The position numbers and the translations under genes were made by a program. A stretch of DNA of 64,000 bases from Verrucomicrobiota bacterium (lineage in GTDB: Bacteria > Verrucomicrobiota > Verrucomicrobiia > Opitutales > UBA953): contig JAPLTU010000040.1 in NCBI GenBank assembly GCA_026397965.1, forward strand, positions 24,642 to 88,641. The letters run 5' to 3'. The notes below the pieces were generated by a model. It was not told the origin of the DNA and did not search any database. It worked only from the letters and a program-made list of their open reading frames with translations. Positions 47,973 through 58,747 of the stretch are shown here, one piece after another (the first letter of the stretch is position 1; every line of letters begins with the position of its first letter).

Positions 47973-49802
47973 TTAAGCCTTGATACCTCGGTTGATAAAC
48001 AGGCGGACGAGGGCGTCATTGTAGATGATGTGAGCGCCTTCGCGCGTTCCCGCATCGCGAACTTCGATATCATCGGAGACGACGAACCAGGGAGCTTCGA
48101 TACTCTTATCTTTAGCGACTAGGTCCATGATGTCATGGTCGGCCTTAGTGCCGGCGCGGCTAAAGGTCACTTTCATGCGTGGGTTGGTGAATTTCAGCGT
48201 GCTGGATTGGCCGTCAAAGCACACCCAAAGATGAAGGCCGGTGGCATCGTTCGCCAGTTTCTCAAGAACTTGCACGACTTTTTGGCGGGCGGCGGGGTCG
48301 AGTAAAAGACGGGCATCCCCCTGGTTGTTTTTCTTCGTCGCCAAACGTAGGCCGAGGAATTCTTGGCGCAAGCAGGCGAAATTATTCCCATCGACGGCCA
48401 GCCGGGCTGGTTCGCCGATCGCGACCGCCCGCTCAAGCAGTGCGAGGGGGCCGGAGGTCTTGTGTTCGTGGAAGGCTTGGTCGGCCAGCTTGGAGCGACG
48501 TTTGTGGATATCGCGGCGATAAAGATCAGCATGACGCGAGTCCACGAGCCCAGACTCTTCGGAGAGTCGCAAGGCGGCTTCGATTGATTTCAAGGCGGTC
48601 GCTTCGGCTTCATTGATTTTGGCCGCAATACGTTCCAGGAAAGGGTCGGAGGGGTGGTCGCGCCGTTCTAATGCATAACGTACTTTTTCGACGTGTTCGG
48701 TGATGCGTTGCTCGAGAGCGGACATTTCCGGAAGCACTTGACCGGCGGTGCGTTGATAGCGTCGAAGTAATTTGAGCATTTCTTCCATCTGAGGAATCGC
48801 CTGGCGAAGCTCGTGCTCTTTGGCGAGGAAGGGATCAGCGTCGCGTTGGGCCTTACGAATCTTGTCCACGTTTTCAGTCGTCAACTGACGAAGTTTGGCG
48901 ACCTCTTCCGAGGCGGCTTTTAGCATGCGGGCATCCGCGAGCCATGGGCGAATCTCTTCGGAGAGAAGTGCTTCCGCTATTTCGCGGGCTTTTTTGGCAA
49001 CCTGTTCGCGGGCCCCATCAAGCTCACCCCGGAGTCTGATGGCTTCGTCTTCGGCCTTAGCCAGTTTAGCGGCTAATGATGCGAGATTCGCCTCGTCCGC
49101 GGATTTTTTCTGGTCGAGGTTAACCTTCAGCGCGGCAATCTCGGCCTGATTTTTCTCCAGCACTAAATCAAGAGCCTTTAATTCATTGGCTTGATGGCGT
49201 TTGAGCGCGGTAATCTCTTTTTCTCGAGCCGCTTTCCCCTTATCGAGGTCTTGCTGCAGGCGTCGCAGCGTCCGGTCCGCCGGGTCGAGTGGTTCGCCGA
49301 TCGCGGGTTCTTTATTGCTGGTGATCTCGCCCATCAGTTTCTGGCGAAGTGCCTGTAGCGCTTTGGCTTCAGGCTTGTTGGCTTGCGGTTTGCCAGCGGC
49401 GGCAAAGCGAGTAAGGATGTCGGCACCTAGGGCTTCCTCTTTACTTTCCACCTTCAGGTTCCACAGCACACATAAAAGCATTGCGCGCGGTCCGCCGAGG
49501 GTTTCGTTGATAGTGTCGGCGTGTTCGAGAAAGAGGGACTTTTTCGTCGACAGCAGGGCGGAGAACCAAGGCAAGTGGTCGGCGATTGATTCCAGGTCTT
49601 TGGTTAGAAAGTTCTGGCGATTTTTAAATATCCGAGTGGCGTTTTTTAAGAAGGGCACGCGATGACTCCATCCCCCGGGGGTTTGTTTCGCCAGAGACAG
49701 CAATGGGCCGTTCGGAAGATGGGCCAGTTCGAAGACGAATTGTTCGGTGAGCGCTTTTCGCAAAGGGGCGAGGAGCTCGTTTTTAAAGGAAAATTGTCCC
49801 AT
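47973..49802 (-). CDS. Coiled-coil protein with C-terminal NYN/PIN-like nuclease domain
   Basis: 609 aa; long heptad-rich helical region; C-terminal LAVDGNNF, LWVCFDGQ, TKADHDIMDLV, PWFVVSDDIEVRD, VRLFINRG. Confidence 0.7.
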   Translation of the reverse strand: MGQFSFKNELLAPLRKALTEQFVFELAHLPNGPLLSLAKQTPGGWSHRVPFLKNATRIFKNRQNFLTKDLESIADHLPWFSALLSTKKSLFLEHADTINETLGGPRAMLLCVLWNLKVESKEEALGADILTRFAAAGKPQANKPEAKALQALRQKLMGEITSNKEPAIGEPLDPADRTLRRLQQDLDKGKAAREKEITALKRHQANELKALDLVLEKNQAEIAALKVNLDQKKSADEANLASLAAKLAKAEDEAIRLRGELDGAREQVAKKAREIAEALLSEEIRPWLADARMLKAASEEVAKLRQLTTENVDKIRKAQRDADPFLAKEHELRQAIPQMEEMLKLLRRYQRTAGQVLPEMSALEQRITEHVEKVRYALERRDHPSDPFLERIAAKINEAEATALKSIEAALRLSEESGLVDSRHADLYRRDIHKRRSKLADQAFHEHKTSGPLALLERAVAIGEPARLAVDGNNFACLRQEFLGLRLATKKNNQGDARLLLDPAARQKVVQVLEKLANDATGLHLWVCFDGQSSTLKFTNPRMKVTFSRAGTKADHDIMDLVAKDKSIEAPWFVVSDDIEVRDAGTREGAHIIYNDALVRLFINRGIKA

Positions 49803-49939
49803 AGGTCAGGAGTATGCCCGCTGAGGTCGGGCGGGCAAGGATGGCACGGAAAGAATTCCAAGTCCTTTCGTCGCTTCTTGGGGGTTTTCTGCTTCGGACT
49901 CGCTAAGCGGCATGATTGGGCCTTCGTTTGGGTGAACGC

Positions 49940-50815
49940 ATGCGTTCTCCCGCTTCCATTGTCATCCCGCTCTGTTCGGCCGTGGGTTACACCTTCGCTG
50001 CGATGGCGCTCAAGCGGGCCATGGATGGCGGCCATCCCTGGCGAGTCCTCTTCATCGTGAACTTGATGGGGGCCGTCCTTTTTCAGACCTGGCTCCTTCA
50101 TGGAGGCGAGCCGTTTACGGCGAGCAACGTCACCCATGCGGTCTTGGCCGGCACCGCTTTTTTTATCGGGCAAGTCTTCACGTTCATCGCCATCAGTCGC
50201 GGAGATATCTCCATCGCCACGCCGGTGCTCGGCACCAAGGTCATTTTCGTCGCGCTTCTGGTTTGTCTGGCCGGCGGCACGCTGGATTCGAAGCTCTGGG
50301 TGGCGACCTTCCTGACCACGCTTGCCTTGGCATTGCTAGGTGGGGAATGGCAGGCGAATCGGCAGCGACTATTGGTGAGTGTCATCTTCGCCTTCCTTGC
50401 CTCGATCGCCTTTGCGGCGACGGACGTGATGCAACAGCACTGGGTGCCGGCTTTCGGCTTTGGGCATTTCGGCCCAGTGATGTTCATTACGGTGGGGCTG
50501 CTTTCGTTCACATTGATGCCTTTCTTTTCCGCCCCGTTGCGGCAGATGCCCCGTCCGATGGTCCTCTGGGCCTTCGGCGGCGGCATGATGCTGACCATCC
50601 AGGCCATGGGTGTCGCCTATTGTATCGCGGTCTACCGTGAGGTCACGGTCACCAATATACTTTATAATACCCGAGGATTATGGAGTGTGGCCCTGGTCTG
50701 GGTTGTCGGCCATTGGTTCTCGAATTCCGAGAAGCAAGTCGGTAAGGCCATCATGACCCGCCGATTGATCGGAGCCTTGATTTTACTGGCCGCCGTCTTC
50801 CTTAGCCTTGCCTGA
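49940..50815 (+). CDS. EamA/DMT-type membrane transporter-like protein
   Basis: About 10 TM segments; SVGYTFAAMALKRAMDGG-like N-terminus, FFIGQVFTFIAISRGDISIATPVLGTKVIFVALL; start refined. Confidence 0.75.
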   Translation: MRSPASIVIPLCSAVGYTFAAMALKRAMDGGHPWRVLFIVNLMGAVLFQTWLLHGGEPFTASNVTHAVLAGTAFFIGQVFTFIAISRGDISIATPVLGTKVIFVALLVCLAGGTLDSKLWVATFLTTLALALLGGEWQANRQRLLVSVIFAFLASIAFAATDVMQQHWVPAFGFGHFGPVMFITVGLLSFTLMPFFSAPLRQMPRPMVLWAFGGGMMLTIQAMGVAYCIAVYREVTVTNILYNTRGLWSVALVWVVGHWFSNSEKQVGKAIMTRRLIGALILLAAVFLSLA

Positions 50816-51658
50816 TTAGAGGATGGCGTTGTCGATGAGACGCGTCGTGCCTAGGTGGCATGCGATCGCGATGGCGCAGTGTCGCCCGGTGATTGAGTGC
50901 ACGGGTGCCATCGTCTCAAGGTCGATAATTTCGCAATATTGAAGCTTCAAGGCTGGTTGGCCGGCTAGCACGGACATCGCGGCATCCCGCAAGCGGGCGG
51001 CCTCGGTGATACCAGCTTCCGCGAGAGTTTTCACTGCGGCTAATGCCGCAGGGATGGCGGTCGCCTGTGTTAGTTGTTCAGGCGAGAGGTAGCGGTTACG
51101 CGAACTCATGGCGACGCCGTTGGGTTCGCGAACGGTCTCGTGAGCGATGATACGAACCGGAAAGCCGAGATCGCGCGTCATCTGTCGAATGACCGCTAAT
51201 TGTTGTAAGTCTTTTTGACCGAAGATAGCCACGTCGCATTGGACGGCATTAAAGAGCATGGCGACGACTGTCGCCACGCCTTGGAAGTGACCGGGACGAA
51301 ATTCGCCGCAAAGTTTTTCCGCCAAGCTTCCGACGGAGATTGAAGTGGAGGCACCCGCTGGGTAGAACTCGGCGGTCGTGGGTGCGAAGACCAAATCGGC
51401 GCCAGCTTTCTCGCAGCCGATGAGATCTTCCGCAAGGGTGCGGGGATATTTGGAGAAATCTTCGCTAGGCCCGAATTGAGTCGGGTTGACGAAAATAGAA
51501 ACGATCACGAAGCTGCTCTCTTTTTTTGCCCGGTGAATCAGGCTGAGATGGCCCGCGTGCAGACAGCCCATGGTGGGCACAAGGCCGATGGCTTTGCCGG
51601 CTTGACGGGCCGATTTTACCGCGGTTCGGAGTTCGGTAATAGTTTTGGCGACCACCAT
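50816..51658 (-). CDS. panC: Pantothenate synthetase
   Basis: GLVPTMGCLHAGHLSLI, SIFVNPTQFGPSEDFSKYPRTL, FGQKDLQQLAVI, RNRYLSPEQ. Confidence 0.96.
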   Translation of the reverse strand: MVVAKTITELRTAVKSARQAGKAIGLVPTMGCLHAGHLSLIHRAKKESSFVIVSIFVNPTQFGPSEDFSKYPRTLAEDLIGCEKAGADLVFAPTTAEFYPAGASTSISVGSLAEKLCGEFRPGHFQGVATVVAMLFNAVQCDVAIFGQKDLQQLAVIRQMTRDLGFPVRIIAHETVREPNGVAMSSRNRYLSPEQLTQATAIPAALAAVKTLAEAGITEAARLRDAAMSVLAGQPALKLQYCEIIDLETMAPVHSITGRHCAIAIACHLGTTRLIDNAIL

Positions 51659-51827
51659 GCCGTCACCCTAGGGTCTGCTTTCTTTCCTGCAAGTCGCAGT
51701 TATGATGCCGGCGGCTGGCCGGTTGGTTGCCGTCGCTTAAATCATAAATAATAGGCGGCGACGTTATGTAAATCCTTCTTGGCAGGGCTTACGGGAGTGC
51801 CAAGGTTGTCTACCGCAACCCTGCCCT

Positions 51828-53138
51828 ATGTCACACTTCCCTAACGTCCCGGTCATCGAGTTCGAAGGCTCGAAATCCAAGAACCCCTTTGCTTTTAAGC
51901 ATTATAATCCTGACGAAAAAATCGGCGGGAAGAAGATGAAAGACCATATGCGTTTTGCGGCTGCTTATTGGCACGTGATGCGCAATGGCCTTTCCGATCC
52001 CTTCGGTGGCCCGACCGCCATCATGCCTTGGGATGATGGTTCGGATTCCCTCGACAATGCTTTGCGCCGCGTCCCAGTTTTCTTCGAGTTTCTCGATAAG
52101 TGCCAGATAGACTTCTATTGCTTCCACGATCGCGATGTGGCCCCCGAAGGAAAATCGCTGGCCGAGACGCATGCGAACTTGGATCGGATCACGAAAGAGC
52201 TGAAGGCCTACCAGAAGGCTTCTGGTAAGAAGCTGCTCTGGGGTACCGCCTGTCTCTTCGCGCATCCTCGTTACGCTCACGGCGCCGGCACTTCGCCTAA
52301 CGCCGACGTGTTCGCCTATGCTGCCAGCCAAGTCCGTCACGCCTTGGAGGCGACGAAGGCCCTCGGTGGCGAAGGCTACGTTTTCTGGGGCGGACGCGAA
52401 GGTTATGCGACCCTGCTGAATACGGATATGAAGCGCGAACTCGACCACTTGGCCGCGCTCCTGCACCTGGCCGTCGATCATGCCAAGAAAATCGGTTTCA
52501 AAGGGCAGTTCCTCATCGAGCCCAAGCCGCGTGAACCCTCGACCCACCAGTACGATTCAGATTCGGCGGCTTGCCTCAATTTCCTCCGTGAATACGGCTT
52601 GCTTAAGCATTTCAAACTCAACCTCGAGACCAATCACGCCACGCTGGCTGGCCATACGATGGAGCACGAAATGGAAGTCGCTATCGCCGCTGATGCGTTG
52701 GGCTCGGTCGATGCCAATCGCGGCGATACTCTTTTAGGCTGGGACACCGACCAGTTCCCGACCGACCTGTATCTGACGACGAACATCATGCTGCGCATCC
52801 TTAAGATGGGTGGCCTTATCAAGGGCGGCCTGAATTTCGATGCCAAGCGTCGTCGTGAATCTCACGAGCCGGTCGATCTTTTCCATGCCCACATCGGCGG
52901 GATGGATGCTTTTGCTCGCGGTCTGAAGATCGCCCACGCCATCATCGCTGACGGCAAGCTTTCGAAATTCGTTGATAACCGCTACGCCTCTTGGGACAGC
53001 GGTATCGGTAAGAAGATTGAGTCCAAGAAAGTCACCTTGGCGCAACTCGATGCTTACGCTCAGGGCATCACGCCGCCTCGTCTCAGCTCGGGCCGTCAGG
53101 AGCTCCTCGAGAACCTGATCAACGAATATATCCGCTAA
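51828..53138 (+). CDS. xylA: Xylose isomerase
   Basis: [68 protein letters not shown]. Confidence 0.97.
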   Translation: MSHFPNVPVIEFEGSKSKNPFAFKHYNPDEKIGGKKMKDHMRFAAAYWHVMRNGLSDPFGGPTAIMPWDDGSDSLDNALRRVPVFFEFLDKCQIDFYCFHDRDVAPEGKSLAETHANLDRITKELKAYQKASGKKLLWGTACLFAHPRYAHGAGTSPNADVFAYAASQVRHALEATKALGGEGYVFWGGREGYATLLNTDMKRELDHLAALLHLAVDHAKKIGFKGQFLIEPKPREPSTHQYDSDSAACLNFLREYGLLKHFKLNLETNHATLAGHTMEHEMEVAIAADALGSVDANRGDTLLGWDTDQFPTDLYLTTNIMLRILKMGGLIKGGLNFDAKRRRESHEPVDLFHAHIGGMDAFARGLKIAHAIIADGKLSKFVDNRYASWDSGIGKKIESKKVTLAQLDAYAQGITPPRLSSGRQELLENLINEYIR

Positions 53139-53141
53139 CAC

Positions 53142-54671
53142 ATGGCCAAAGTACTCGGCTTGGATTTATCCACGCAGAGTGCGACGGCGCTCGTGCTGGA
53201 TACGGTAGCAGGCGTCACGCTTGCCCGTGCCCGCGCGGCGTTTGGCGCTGATTTTCCTGATCGCAATCACCCCGAAGGCTTTATCCGCGGCGGGAAGGGC
53301 GGCGAGGTGCATGCCGATCCCTTGCTTTGGCTTGATGGCCTCGAGCTTGCCCTCCAACGACTCGCCAAGCTTACAGACCTTTCCCAGATCGATGCTGTTT
53401 CGGTTTCGGGTCAGCAGCATGGGAGTGTTTACCTCGCCGCTGGTTATGAAGCGGCTTTGGCCGACGGTAATCCGGCGACCAGTCTTACGGCTAAATTTGC
53501 CTCGGTACTTTCTCGTCGGACTTCTCCGATCTGGATGGATGCGTCGACGGAGAAAGAGTGTGCCGAAATCGCGTCTGCTTTGGGGGGCGACCAGAAGGTC
53601 TGCGACCTGACCGGCAGCGTGGCGACCCGTCGCTTTACGGGGCCGCAGATTCGTCGGTTCGCCAAGGAAGATCCGACGGCATGGAGTAATACGAAACGCG
53701 TCCATCTCGTTTCATCTTTCTTTGCCTCCGTGCTCGCCGGGAGGGATGCGGCGATTGATACGGGTGATGGTGCCGGCATGAATCTGATGGATATTCGGCA
53801 GGGTGACTGGGCCCCGGCTGCCTTGGCCGCCACGGCGCCGGAGCTGATGGCTAAACTCCCGCCGGTGCGTCCGGGCTCGACGGTCGCGGGCCCTATTTCA
53901 GGCTACTTTATCGCGCGCTACGGATTCTCGCCCCGTTGTCAGGTGGTCATTGGTACGGGGGATAATCCATCGAGCCTCGTCGGTATGGGGGCGTCCCTTC
54001 CAGGTAAAGTGGTCGTGAGTTTGGGTACGAGCGATACGCTCTTTGCGGCCATTGAAGGCATCCGGACGGATGCGGCTGGGCTTGGTCATGCTTTCGGGAA
54101 TCCGATGGGGGGCAGCATGAGTTTAGTTTGTGTGCGTAACGGCTCTTTGGCGCGCGAAGCCATTCGTCGTGAATGCGGTCTGGCTGACTGGGTTGCCTTT
54201 TCCGCCTCAATTGAAGCTTCGCCGGCGGCGGTGGCCGCCGTTCTTCCCATGGAGGAGGACGAGATTACGCCGCGTCGTTCCGCGGGTCGGATCACCTTGG
54301 GTGTGCCGACTACGCGGGCTAGTTTGCCACGGGCGGCCGTTGAAGGCCAGGCCTTGAGTTTGCGTTTGCACAGTCGATGGGTCGGGACGCCCACGACACA
54401 ACTACTCCTGACTGGGGGAGCCTCCGAGAATCCAGCGGTGGCTAAGATTTTTGCCGACGTTTTCGGCGCGCCCGTGTTACGTCTGGCGGTCTCAGATTCG
54501 GCTGCCTTAGGCGCCGCGCTTCGAGCCGCCGTGGGCGCCTGTGGGGCTAAAATGGCTGATTTAGAGAAGGTTTTCTGCGCCCCGGCTCCCGGCGTCGTCC
54601 AGCCCGACCCGACGCTTCGTGGCCGTTATGATTTGCTTGAGGCGGAGTTAGGGCAGGCCTTGGTGCGCTAG
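53142..54671 (+). CDS. xylB: Xylulokinase-type FGGY carbohydrate kinase
   Basis: [51 protein letters not shown]; 3 nt after xylA. Confidence 0.9.
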   Translation: MAKVLGLDLSTQSATALVLDTVAGVTLARARAAFGADFPDRNHPEGFIRGGKGGEVHADPLLWLDGLELALQRLAKLTDLSQIDAVSVSGQQHGSVYLAAGYEAALADGNPATSLTAKFASVLSRRTSPIWMDASTEKECAEIASALGGDQKVCDLTGSVATRRFTGPQIRRFAKEDPTAWSNTKRVHLVSSFFASVLAGRDAAIDTGDGAGMNLMDIRQGDWAPAALAATAPELMAKLPPVRPGSTVAGPISGYFIARYGFSPRCQVVIGTGDNPSSLVGMGASLPGKVVVSLGTSDTLFAAIEGIRTDAAGLGHAFGNPMGGSMSLVCVRNGSLAREAIRRECGLADWVAFSASIEASPAAVAAVLPMEEDEITPRRSAGRITLGVPTTRASLPRAAVEGQALSLRLHSRWVGTPTTQLLLTGGASENPAVAKIFADVFGAPVLRLAVSDSAALGAALRAAVGACGAKMADLEKVFCAPAPGVVQPDPTLRGRYDLLEAELGQALVR

Positions 54672-54754
54672 GCATTTTTCGGCGGATTGTCAGCAATGCC
54701 CGCTTGAACATCTTAGGGGTGTTGGCTGTCATAGGGGCTCACCCCACACTCCCT

Positions 54755-55816
54755 ATGTCACAGCGTCCAGTCACTCTCTTCACCGGCCAGTGGGCCGATC
54801 TTAAAATCGCCGAACTTCTCCCTAAGGTGAAAGCTATGGGTTACGAAGGCGTCGAACTTGCCTGTTGGGGTGATCACTTCGACGTCAGTTGCGCCGTCAA
54901 CGAGCCGGGCTACGTCGAGTCCGTTTGGGAATTGCTCCAGCAAAATGACTTAGGCTGCTGGGCGATCTCCTCCCACCTTGTAGGCCAAGCGACCTGCGAT
55001 AATATCGACGAACGCCACCAATGCATTCTTCCGGCTCACGTCTGGGGTGACGGCAATCCCGAAGGTGTCCGTCAGCGTGCCGCCGCTGAGATGATTCTCA
55101 CCGCTCAGGCGGCCCGTAAGTTTTTCGACGCCGGTAAGGCCTACATGGCAAGTAAGCCGAAGGGTTCTGGAAAGACCGTCGTCAACGGTTTCACGGGCTC
55201 GTCCATCTGGCATGCGATCTACGCATTCCCTCCCACCAATCAGGCTTACCTGCAAAAGGGCTATGATGACTTCGCTAAGCGCTGGAAGCCGATCCTCGAG
55301 GCTTTTGAGAAGAATGATGTCTTCTTCGGTCTCGAAGTGCATCCAACCGAAATCGCCTTCGATATTGCCTCGGCCCAGCGCGCGCTCGACGCCGTCGGCA
55401 ATCACAAGCGTTTCGGTTTTAACTACGACCCAAGCCACCTCGGGTATCAAGGCGTCGACTACGTGAAGTTCATCCGCACCTTCGGCAAGCAGATTCACCA
55501 CGCCCACATGAAGGATGTCTGGTGGGGTCATGGTGATGGTACGGTCGGCGTATTCGGTGGTCATACGGATTTCTGTGACGCGCGTCGTGCTTGGGATTTT
55601 CGCTCGGTCGGCCGCGGCGATATTCGCTTCGAAGATGTTATCGTCGCGCTTAATGACGTCGGCTATACCGGTCCGCTTTCCGTCGAGTGGGAAGACGGTC
55701 GCATGGATCGTTTCTTTGGCGCTACCGAGTCGGCCGCCTATGTTAAGAAACTCGCTTTCCCGACCAACAAAGTCGCCTTCGATGCGGCCTTCGATAAGTC
55801 GGCGCAGGGTAAATAA
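54755..55816 (+). CDS. Sugar phosphate isomerase/epimerase-like TIM-barrel protein
   Basis: [60 protein letters not shown]; start refined. Confidence 0.88.
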   Translation: MSQRPVTLFTGQWADLKIAELLPKVKAMGYEGVELACWGDHFDVSCAVNEPGYVESVWELLQQNDLGCWAISSHLVGQATCDNIDERHQCILPAHVWGDGNPEGVRQRAAAEMILTAQAARKFFDAGKAYMASKPKGSGKTVVNGFTGSSIWHAIYAFPPTNQAYLQKGYDDFAKRWKPILEAFEKNDVFFGLEVHPTEIAFDIASAQRALDAVGNHKRFGFNYDPSHLGYQGVDYVKFIRTFGKQIHHAHMKDVWWGHGDGTVGVFGGHTDFCDARRAWDFRSVGRGDIRFEDVIVALNDVGYTGPLSVEWEDGRMDRFFGATESAAYVKKLAFPTNKVAFDAAFDKSAQGK

Positions 55817-55840
55817 TCATTTCTTACAACCAACTCCATT

Positions 55841-56923
55841 ATGGCAACTAAAGTAGGTATCATCGGCGCAGGCGGCATGCTTCAATATCATGCCGCGGGC
55901 TTCAAGCAGGCCGGAGCGGAAATCATCGCCGTCGCCGATCCCGCACCAGGCGCCGCCAAGAAGGCGGCCGATAAATGGGGCGTCAAGGACGCCTACGAGT
56001 CCGTCGAGGCCATGCTCGCTGCGCATAAGGAGCTCGATGCGATCAGCATCATCGTCCCGAATAAATTCCACGCATCGCTCGCCATCCAGTGCCTCAATGC
56101 CGGTAAGCACGTCTTTTGCGAGAAGCCACCGGCGCTCAGCGCCCCGGAAGTCCTCGAGATCATCGCCGCTTCCAAGAAGTCAGGTAAGCACGTGATGTTT
56201 AATTTCAACAACCGTGCTCGTCCCGAATCACAGGCGATGATTAAGTACCTCGAGCAGGGGCAGGTTGGTAAGATTAATTCCGCTCAGGCCAAGTGGATCC
56301 GCCGCACAGGTATTCCGGGATTTGGCGGATGGTTCACGACCAAGGAGCTTTCGGGCGGCGGGCCGCTCATCGACTTATTGCACATGGTCGACCTCGCGAT
56401 GTATTTCATGGGTTACCCCGAGCCGGCGCACGTGCTGGGGCAAACGTTCAAGGACTTCATTCAGGACAAATCTTTCAAAGGCCCGTGGGGCATCCCTGAT
56501 CGTGTCGGGGGCGTGACCGACGTGGAGAATGCCGCGCACGGCTTTGTGACTTTCAAGACCGGCCAGGTTCTCACGCTGCAGGTATCTTGGGCTGAAATGG
56601 TGAAGCGCGAAGAAGTCTCCGTCGTGTTTCAGGGCACCAAGGCCGGCGGCAAGGTGGAACGTCTCTTCGGCATCGACGGTCTCGATAACACCGCGATCGA
56701 TACCTGCGAACTCTACGTGCAGGAAAATGGCAACAGCGTGAACCGGGCGATCGTGACCCCGGCGTGCGAGGACATGGGCCGCAGTGCCTCGGCGGCTAAT
56801 TTCATCGAAGCCATCGAAGGTCGCGCCAAGCCGCTCAATACTCCGGAGCAGGCCTATCGCCTGATGCAGGTGATTGATGCGATTTATGCTTCCGCTAAGG
56901 CCGGAAAACCTATTTCTCTCTGA
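55841..56923 (+). CDS. Gfo/Idh/MocA family oxidoreductase
   Basis: VGIIGAGGMLQYHAAGF, AGKHVFCEKPPALS. Confidence 0.93.
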   Translation: MATKVGIIGAGGMLQYHAAGFKQAGAEIIAVADPAPGAAKKAADKWGVKDAYESVEAMLAAHKELDAISIIVPNKFHASLAIQCLNAGKHVFCEKPPALSAPEVLEIIAASKKSGKHVMFNFNNRARPESQAMIKYLEQGQVGKINSAQAKWIRRTGIPGFGGWFTTKELSGGGPLIDLLHMVDLAMYFMGYPEPAHVLGQTFKDFIQDKSFKGPWGIPDRVGGVTDVENAAHGFVTFKTGQVLTLQVSWAEMVKREEVSVVFQGTKAGGKVERLFGIDGLDNTAIDTCELYVQENGNSVNRAIVTPACEDMGRSASAANFIEAIEGRAKPLNTPEQAYRLMQVIDAIYASAKAGKPISL

Positions 56924-56932
56924 TCACTCATC

Positions 56933-58102
56933 ATGGCTTCATTGAATCGTAAACTTCGCATGGGCATGGTCGGTGGTGGGCGTGGCGCCTTCATCGGCGG
57001 CGTGCACCGTATGGCCGCCGCCCTTGACGGCAAGATCGAGCTTGTCGCGGGCGCGTTCTCTTCAGATCCCGAAAAATCTAAGCTTTCCGGACAGGATTTC
57101 TTTCTCAAGCCTGACCGAGTTTATGCCTCCTATCTAGAGATGGCGAAGGCCGAGGCCAAGCTGCCTTTGGGTGAACGCATCGACTTCGTGTCAATCGTCG
57201 CCCGTAACGACCTGCACTACCCCGTGGCCAAGGCCTTTCTTGAGGCCGGCATCCATGTGATCTGCGAGAAGCCTCTCGCTTTCTCCCTTGCTGAAGGAAA
57301 AAAACTTAAGGCGATCGTCAAGAAGAGCGGCCTGGTCTTCGCGCTGCTCCATAACTATACTGGCTACCCGATGGTGAAAGAGGCCCGTGATTTCGTGGCC
57401 GCCGGTAAACTCGGCAAAATCAACAAAGTGCTTGTCGAATACCCACAAGGTTACGGCATCGGTGCGCTGCAGTCCGGCAAGATCCAGAAGATCGCAAACT
57501 GGCGCATGGATCCTAACTGCTCAGGCGTCTCGAACTGTGTCGGCGACATCGGTACGCACGCTGAAAATCTCGTTCATTACGTCACCGGGCTAGAGATCAA
57601 GGAAATCGCGGCTGACCTTAGTACCTATATCCCTGGACGTCTCTTGGATGATGACGCCAATATGCTTGTCCGTTACAAGGGTGGGGCAAAGGGCGTCCTG
57701 CACGCTTCGCAGATCTCTACCGGCGACGAGAACAACCTCAACATCCGCGTCTATGGCACGCTGGCTTCTCTCGAGTGGCACCAGGAGCACCCGAATGAGC
57801 TCATTGTGAAGTATCTCGACCAGCCCCGTCAGGTGCACCGTCGCGGTAACTCCTATAACGGAGAGGCTTGTAAGAAATATACGCGCACACCGTTTGGCCA
57901 CCCGGAAGCCTTCATTGAAGCGTTCGCAAACATCTATCGTGCCGCCACTGAAGCCATCACGGACCGTCTTGAAGGCCGCAAGGCGCCGAAGGGCGGCTAC
58001 GACTTTCCTTCGATCGACGACGGCGTCACCGGCATGGCCTTCATCGAGGCCGCGGTGAAGTCTTCCAAGGGTAACGCCCGCTGGACCAAGCTCGCCGACT
58101 AA
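56933..58102 (+). CDS. Gfo/Idh/MocA family oxidoreductase (second copy)
   Basis: MGMVGGGRGAFIGGVHRMAA, AGIHVICEKPLAFSLAEG. Confidence 0.93.
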   Translation: MASLNRKLRMGMVGGGRGAFIGGVHRMAAALDGKIELVAGAFSSDPEKSKLSGQDFFLKPDRVYASYLEMAKAEAKLPLGERIDFVSIVARNDLHYPVAKAFLEAGIHVICEKPLAFSLAEGKKLKAIVKKSGLVFALLHNYTGYPMVKEARDFVAAGKLGKINKVLVEYPQGYGIGALQSGKIQKIANWRMDPNCSGVSNCVGDIGTHAENLVHYVTGLEIKEIAADLSTYIPGRLLDDDANMLVRYKGGAKGVLHASQISTGDENNLNIRVYGTLASLEWHQEHPNELIVKYLDQPRQVHRRGNSYNGEACKKYTRTPFGHPEAFIEAFANIYRAATEAITDRLEGRKAPKGGYDFPSIDDGVTGMAFIEAAVKSSKGNARWTKLAD

Positions 58103-58122
58103 GGCCCGCGCCAGTCCGTCAC

Positions 58123-58147
58123 GAAGGCCCCGGCTTCCGGGGCCTTC
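58123..58147. terminator. Terminator hairpin between convergent genes
   Basis: GAAGGCCCCGG-CTT-CCGGGGCCTTC followed by TTATT on +. Confidence 0.75.
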
Positions 58148-58672
58148 TTATTGATTGAGCCACCAGATGCTCGCGTTGAGCACGGTGGCGAAGCTGACCC
58201 AGAGCAGGTGGGGAATTTGGAGCAGGGCGTAGCTGCGATGTTGCGGCCAAAGCTGGCGGATCCAGAGGACGAGCAGCGTCAGGTAGGCGAAGATGTCGAT
58301 GAGCGCGAGGCCCGGCTGGTGCAGTCCGAAGAAGAACAAGGACCAGAGTGCGTTCACGAGCAGGATGATGAAGAACGTCCGGCGGGCCGGGCGGTCGGCC
58401 CAGGCCTCCGAGGCGGCCCACGCCATGAGGACGTAGAGCGTCGACCAGACCGGGCCGAAGGCCCAGTTGGGGGGATTGAAGGGCGGCTTGATGAGGCCGG
58501 CATACCAACCCTTGATCTCGGGCAACGTGGCAGCTGAGCCGACCGCGGCGACGGCCAAGCAGAGGAAGAGCAGGCCGCAGAGGCGCCAGACTGGGCGGGT
58601 ACTGGTTCTATCCCGCCGCTCGCGGGCCAGGTCTTCGAGGCTGGGTTCCATGGAGGCAATTTTATCGTCCAT
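58148..58672 (-). CDS. TspO/MBR-family protein
   Basis: WYAGLIKPPFNPPNWAFGPVWSTLYVLMAWAASEAW; five TM-like segments. Confidence 0.92.
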   Translation of the reverse strand: MDDKIASMEPSLEDLARERRDRTSTRPVWRLCGLLFLCLAVAAVGSAATLPEIKGWYAGLIKPPFNPPNWAFGPVWSTLYVLMAWAASEAWADRPARRTFFIILLVNALWSLFFFGLHQPGLALIDIFAYLTLLVLWIRQLWPQHRSYALLQIPHLLWVSFATVLNASIWWLNQ

Positions 58673-58747
58673 TCACGGATGGCAAGCCCTCGGACGGAGT
58701 CCGCTTGCCATCCGCCGTCTTCCCCCTCTTTTTAAGGCCTTATCACT

